A stretch of 6,298 nt of DNA from CAYMCO01 sp964388955. Lineage in GTDB: Bacteria; Chloroflexota; Anaerolineae; Anaerolineales; E44-bin32. This document shows, one piece after another, positions 5,134-6,298 of this stretch (within the stretch, counting starts at the first letter, position 1; the number at the start of each line of letters is the position of its first letter). Below the pieces are notes generated by a model, which was not told the DNA's origin, searched no databases, and saw only the letters and a list, made by a program, of their open reading frames with translations. Location of the stretch: the NCBI GenBank assembly GCA_964388955.1, contig CAYMCO010000070.1, positions 1 through 6,298 on the forward strand. The letters are read 5' to 3'. Made by a program: the position numbers and the translations under genes.

Positions 5134-6225
5134 CTATCGCCTCCCCAACGCGCGTTCCAGGGGGCTCGTGATCAGCCGGAGCAGCGGGCTGATCAGCAGC
5201 AGCACAGCCGAGAGGACGAGTAAGGGAAGATCCAGGCCCGGCCGGCCTTGGGCGTGCATCCAGTCACCCCAGGCGGGGTTGGCCAGGCTGAGGCACAGGA
5301 TGTTCATGGCAAGAGATCCGACCAGCGCGGCGGCTCGCGCCGCGGGCGAAGAGCTCTGGAGATAGGCAAGCGCCAACGCCGAGAAGATGGCTCCGGCCGG
5401 AGCAGCGGCGAGGGCCAGGTCGTATCGGTAGAAGGGAGCCGCGGTGGCCGACACGAACAGCGAGAGTCCCAGTGTCCCAGAGAGTCCGATGCCAAGCATT
5501 CCGGCTTGGCGCCAACCCCTCAGGGCGGCGATGATCATCAGCGCCGCTCCCGCGGCAAGCAGGATGGCCGCTATGGCTGAGTCGGCTGTTGGCGATAGGA
5601 TCGTCTTTCCCATCTCGGCCCGCTCTTCCGAGACGACCTCCACAAACAGCACAAAACCCAGATAGCCTGAGCCGACCCATACCCAGTATTGATCCGGTAT
5701 ACGCCGGATCAGCGCGCTGATCGCCATGGCGCCGATGAGGAGGGCAGGCAGCAGACCGAGAGTAAGGCTGAGAACCGTCCGCCACAGGGGGGTCGAGTCC
5801 AAGGGCCCGGCGCCGACAAGCGAGTACAACGATATCCCAAGGCCAAAGAGGAAGGGGGGAGCGACGGCCCACAAGGTGCCCCTGGGCTCTTCGAATGGGT
5901 ACGATGAAAATCCTGACCACATGGGGGACCTCCCCGAATGTTTGACGGGGCCGGGAAGCCCCGCTTGACCACGATGGATACCGGGGATCCTAATCAACCG
6001 GGCCCGGATTACAAGCCATTGCTCGACCGATGCGCCGCGCAGACAGTCGATATACTCCCGCCAGACCCGCCAGGCCAAATGCCTGGTTCCCCGGCGTCTG
6101 GCATCGCGGATGGCCTGCCGGAACACGTGGCACATCTCCGCCCCGAATGCCTGCCGAAACGCAAGGGGGTAGAGTTGCAGGAGCATGGAATAGAGCCGCC
6201 ACAGAATGGCCGAACCGACTCTCAT
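5134..6225 (-). CDS. Eight-helix membrane protein with permease-prefix-like N-terminus
   Basis: This 363-residue protein has a soluble N-terminal part and about eight membrane helices, and I assign no function. The N-terminus (about 9-70) reads WRLYSMLLQLYP-LAFRQAFGAEM-CHVFRQAIRDA. This is the L-Y-P-x-x-F-R-x-x-F-G-x-E-M pattern of the short cytosolic domain found ahead of some ABC-type permeases and on stand-alone membrane proteins encoded next to PadR-type regulators. A linker (about 71-116) leads to predicted helices near 117-138, 149-173, 180-198, 214-234, 242-262, 268-288, 296-316 and 331-352. No MacB or FtsX domain, ATPase motif or catalytic signature is visible. The start ATG at 6225 overlaps the stop of the preceding gene by ATGA and has no good ribosome binding site of its own, so expression probably depends on coupling. 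Confidence 0.78.
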   Translation of the reverse strand: MRVGSAILWRLYSMLLQLYPLAFRQAFGAEMCHVFRQAIRDARRRGTRHLAWRVWREYIDCLRGASVEQWLVIRARLIRIPGIHRGQAGLPGPVKHSGRSPMWSGFSSYPFEEPRGTLWAVAPPFLFGLGISLYSLVGAGPLDSTPLWRTVLSLTLGLLPALLIGAMAISALIRRIPDQYWVWVGSGYLGFVLFVEVVSEERAEMGKTILSPTADSAIAAILLAAGAALMIIAALRGWRQAGMLGIGLSGTLGLSLFVSATAAPFYRYDLALAAAPAGAIFSALALAYLQSSSPAARAAALVGSLAMNILCLSLANPAWGDWMHAQGRPGLDLPLLVLSAVLLLISPLLRLITSPLERALGRR

Positions 6226-6298
6226 ACGCCCGACTCTGCGATTCTGGTTTGAGCGATCTTCCCCAATTGATGGATGCGGGATACCTCCGCCTCCATAA
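6222..6298 (-). CDS. C-terminal end of an unidentified gene (runs off the right edge)
   Basis: Read on the minus strand, the last 77 bases are open from the window edge to a TGA at 6224-6222. They encode a final segment (MEAEVSRIHQLGKIAQTRIAESGV) after a partial codon; the Met at 6296 is probably internal. The segment is a charged amphipathic helix. The ATGA overlap with the next gene shows that they are co-transcribed. Membrane proteins of the type encoded downstream are often preceded by a PadR-family repressor, and a helical C-terminus would fit that, but the fragment is too short to identify. Confidence 0.55.
   Translation of the reverse strand, partial: MEAEVSRIHQLGKIAQTRIAESGV

Noticed and set aside
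4479..5171. Plus-strand open frames across the intergenic region
   Set aside because: Their translations are Pro/Arg/Gly-rich products of the C/G tracts and the palindrome, without ribosome binding sites or family similarity.
5169..5193. GATCAGCC / GGCTGATC inverted repeat
   Set aside because: It is inside the end of the eight-helix protein gene, where Leu/Ile/Ser/Pro codons explain it.

Overview
The window is about 6.3 kb of GC-rich bacterial DNA with compact genes, strong purine-rich ribosome binding sites and short start/stop overlaps. No gene identifies the phylum. The aldo/keto reductase type, the membrane protein with an ABC-permease-prefix-like N-terminus, and the nested GTCATTGCGAGG/TGGCAATCTT palindromic repeat would all fit an environmental lineage such as Chloroflexota, Armatimonadota or Acidobacteriota, but this is inference only. 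There are no tRNA, rRNA, CRISPR, phage or transposase genes.

Plus-strand half (1-3498). The window opens inside an aldo/keto reductase (C-terminal half only, ending at 490). A 432-bp stretch without a convincing intact gene follows. It holds a faint GNAT-acetyltransferase-like signature that may be a gene remnant. Next comes a co-oriented set: a long, tryptophan-rich TspO/MBR-type membrane protein (923-1702), a PaaI-type hotdog thioesterase (1829-2332) and an M55 D-aminopeptidase (2329-3126). The last two overlap by ATGA and are almost certainly translationally coupled. A perfect 9-bp hairpin lies just after the aminopeptidase stop codon, and then a small GlsB/YeaQ/YmgE-type membrane protein (3244-3498).

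Minus-strand half (3547-6298). A cation diffusion facilitator transporter (4476-3547) converges on the GlsB-like gene with a 48-bp gap. Upstream of it is a 657-bp intergenic region holding the most striking non-coding structure of the window. This is a nested inverted repeat (4792-4889) whose two arms each fold again, bracketed by C-rich and G-rich tracts in inverted orientation, the G-rich one matching a G-quadruplex pattern. Beyond it, an eight-helix membrane protein (6225-5134) overlaps by ATGA the last codons of an unidentified gene that runs in from the right edge. That pair resembles the regulator plus membrane-protein cassettes common in soil bacteria, but the regulator identity is a guess.

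Functionally the window looks like ordinary chromosomal housekeeping and stress or envelope genes, not a defence island or mobile element. The items most worth a second look are the palindromic element with its G/C flanks, the coupled thioesterase/D-aminopeptidase pair, and the M55 enzyme's apparent lack of a cysteine at the position of the proposed DppA nucleophile. I see no convincing new multi-gene system.
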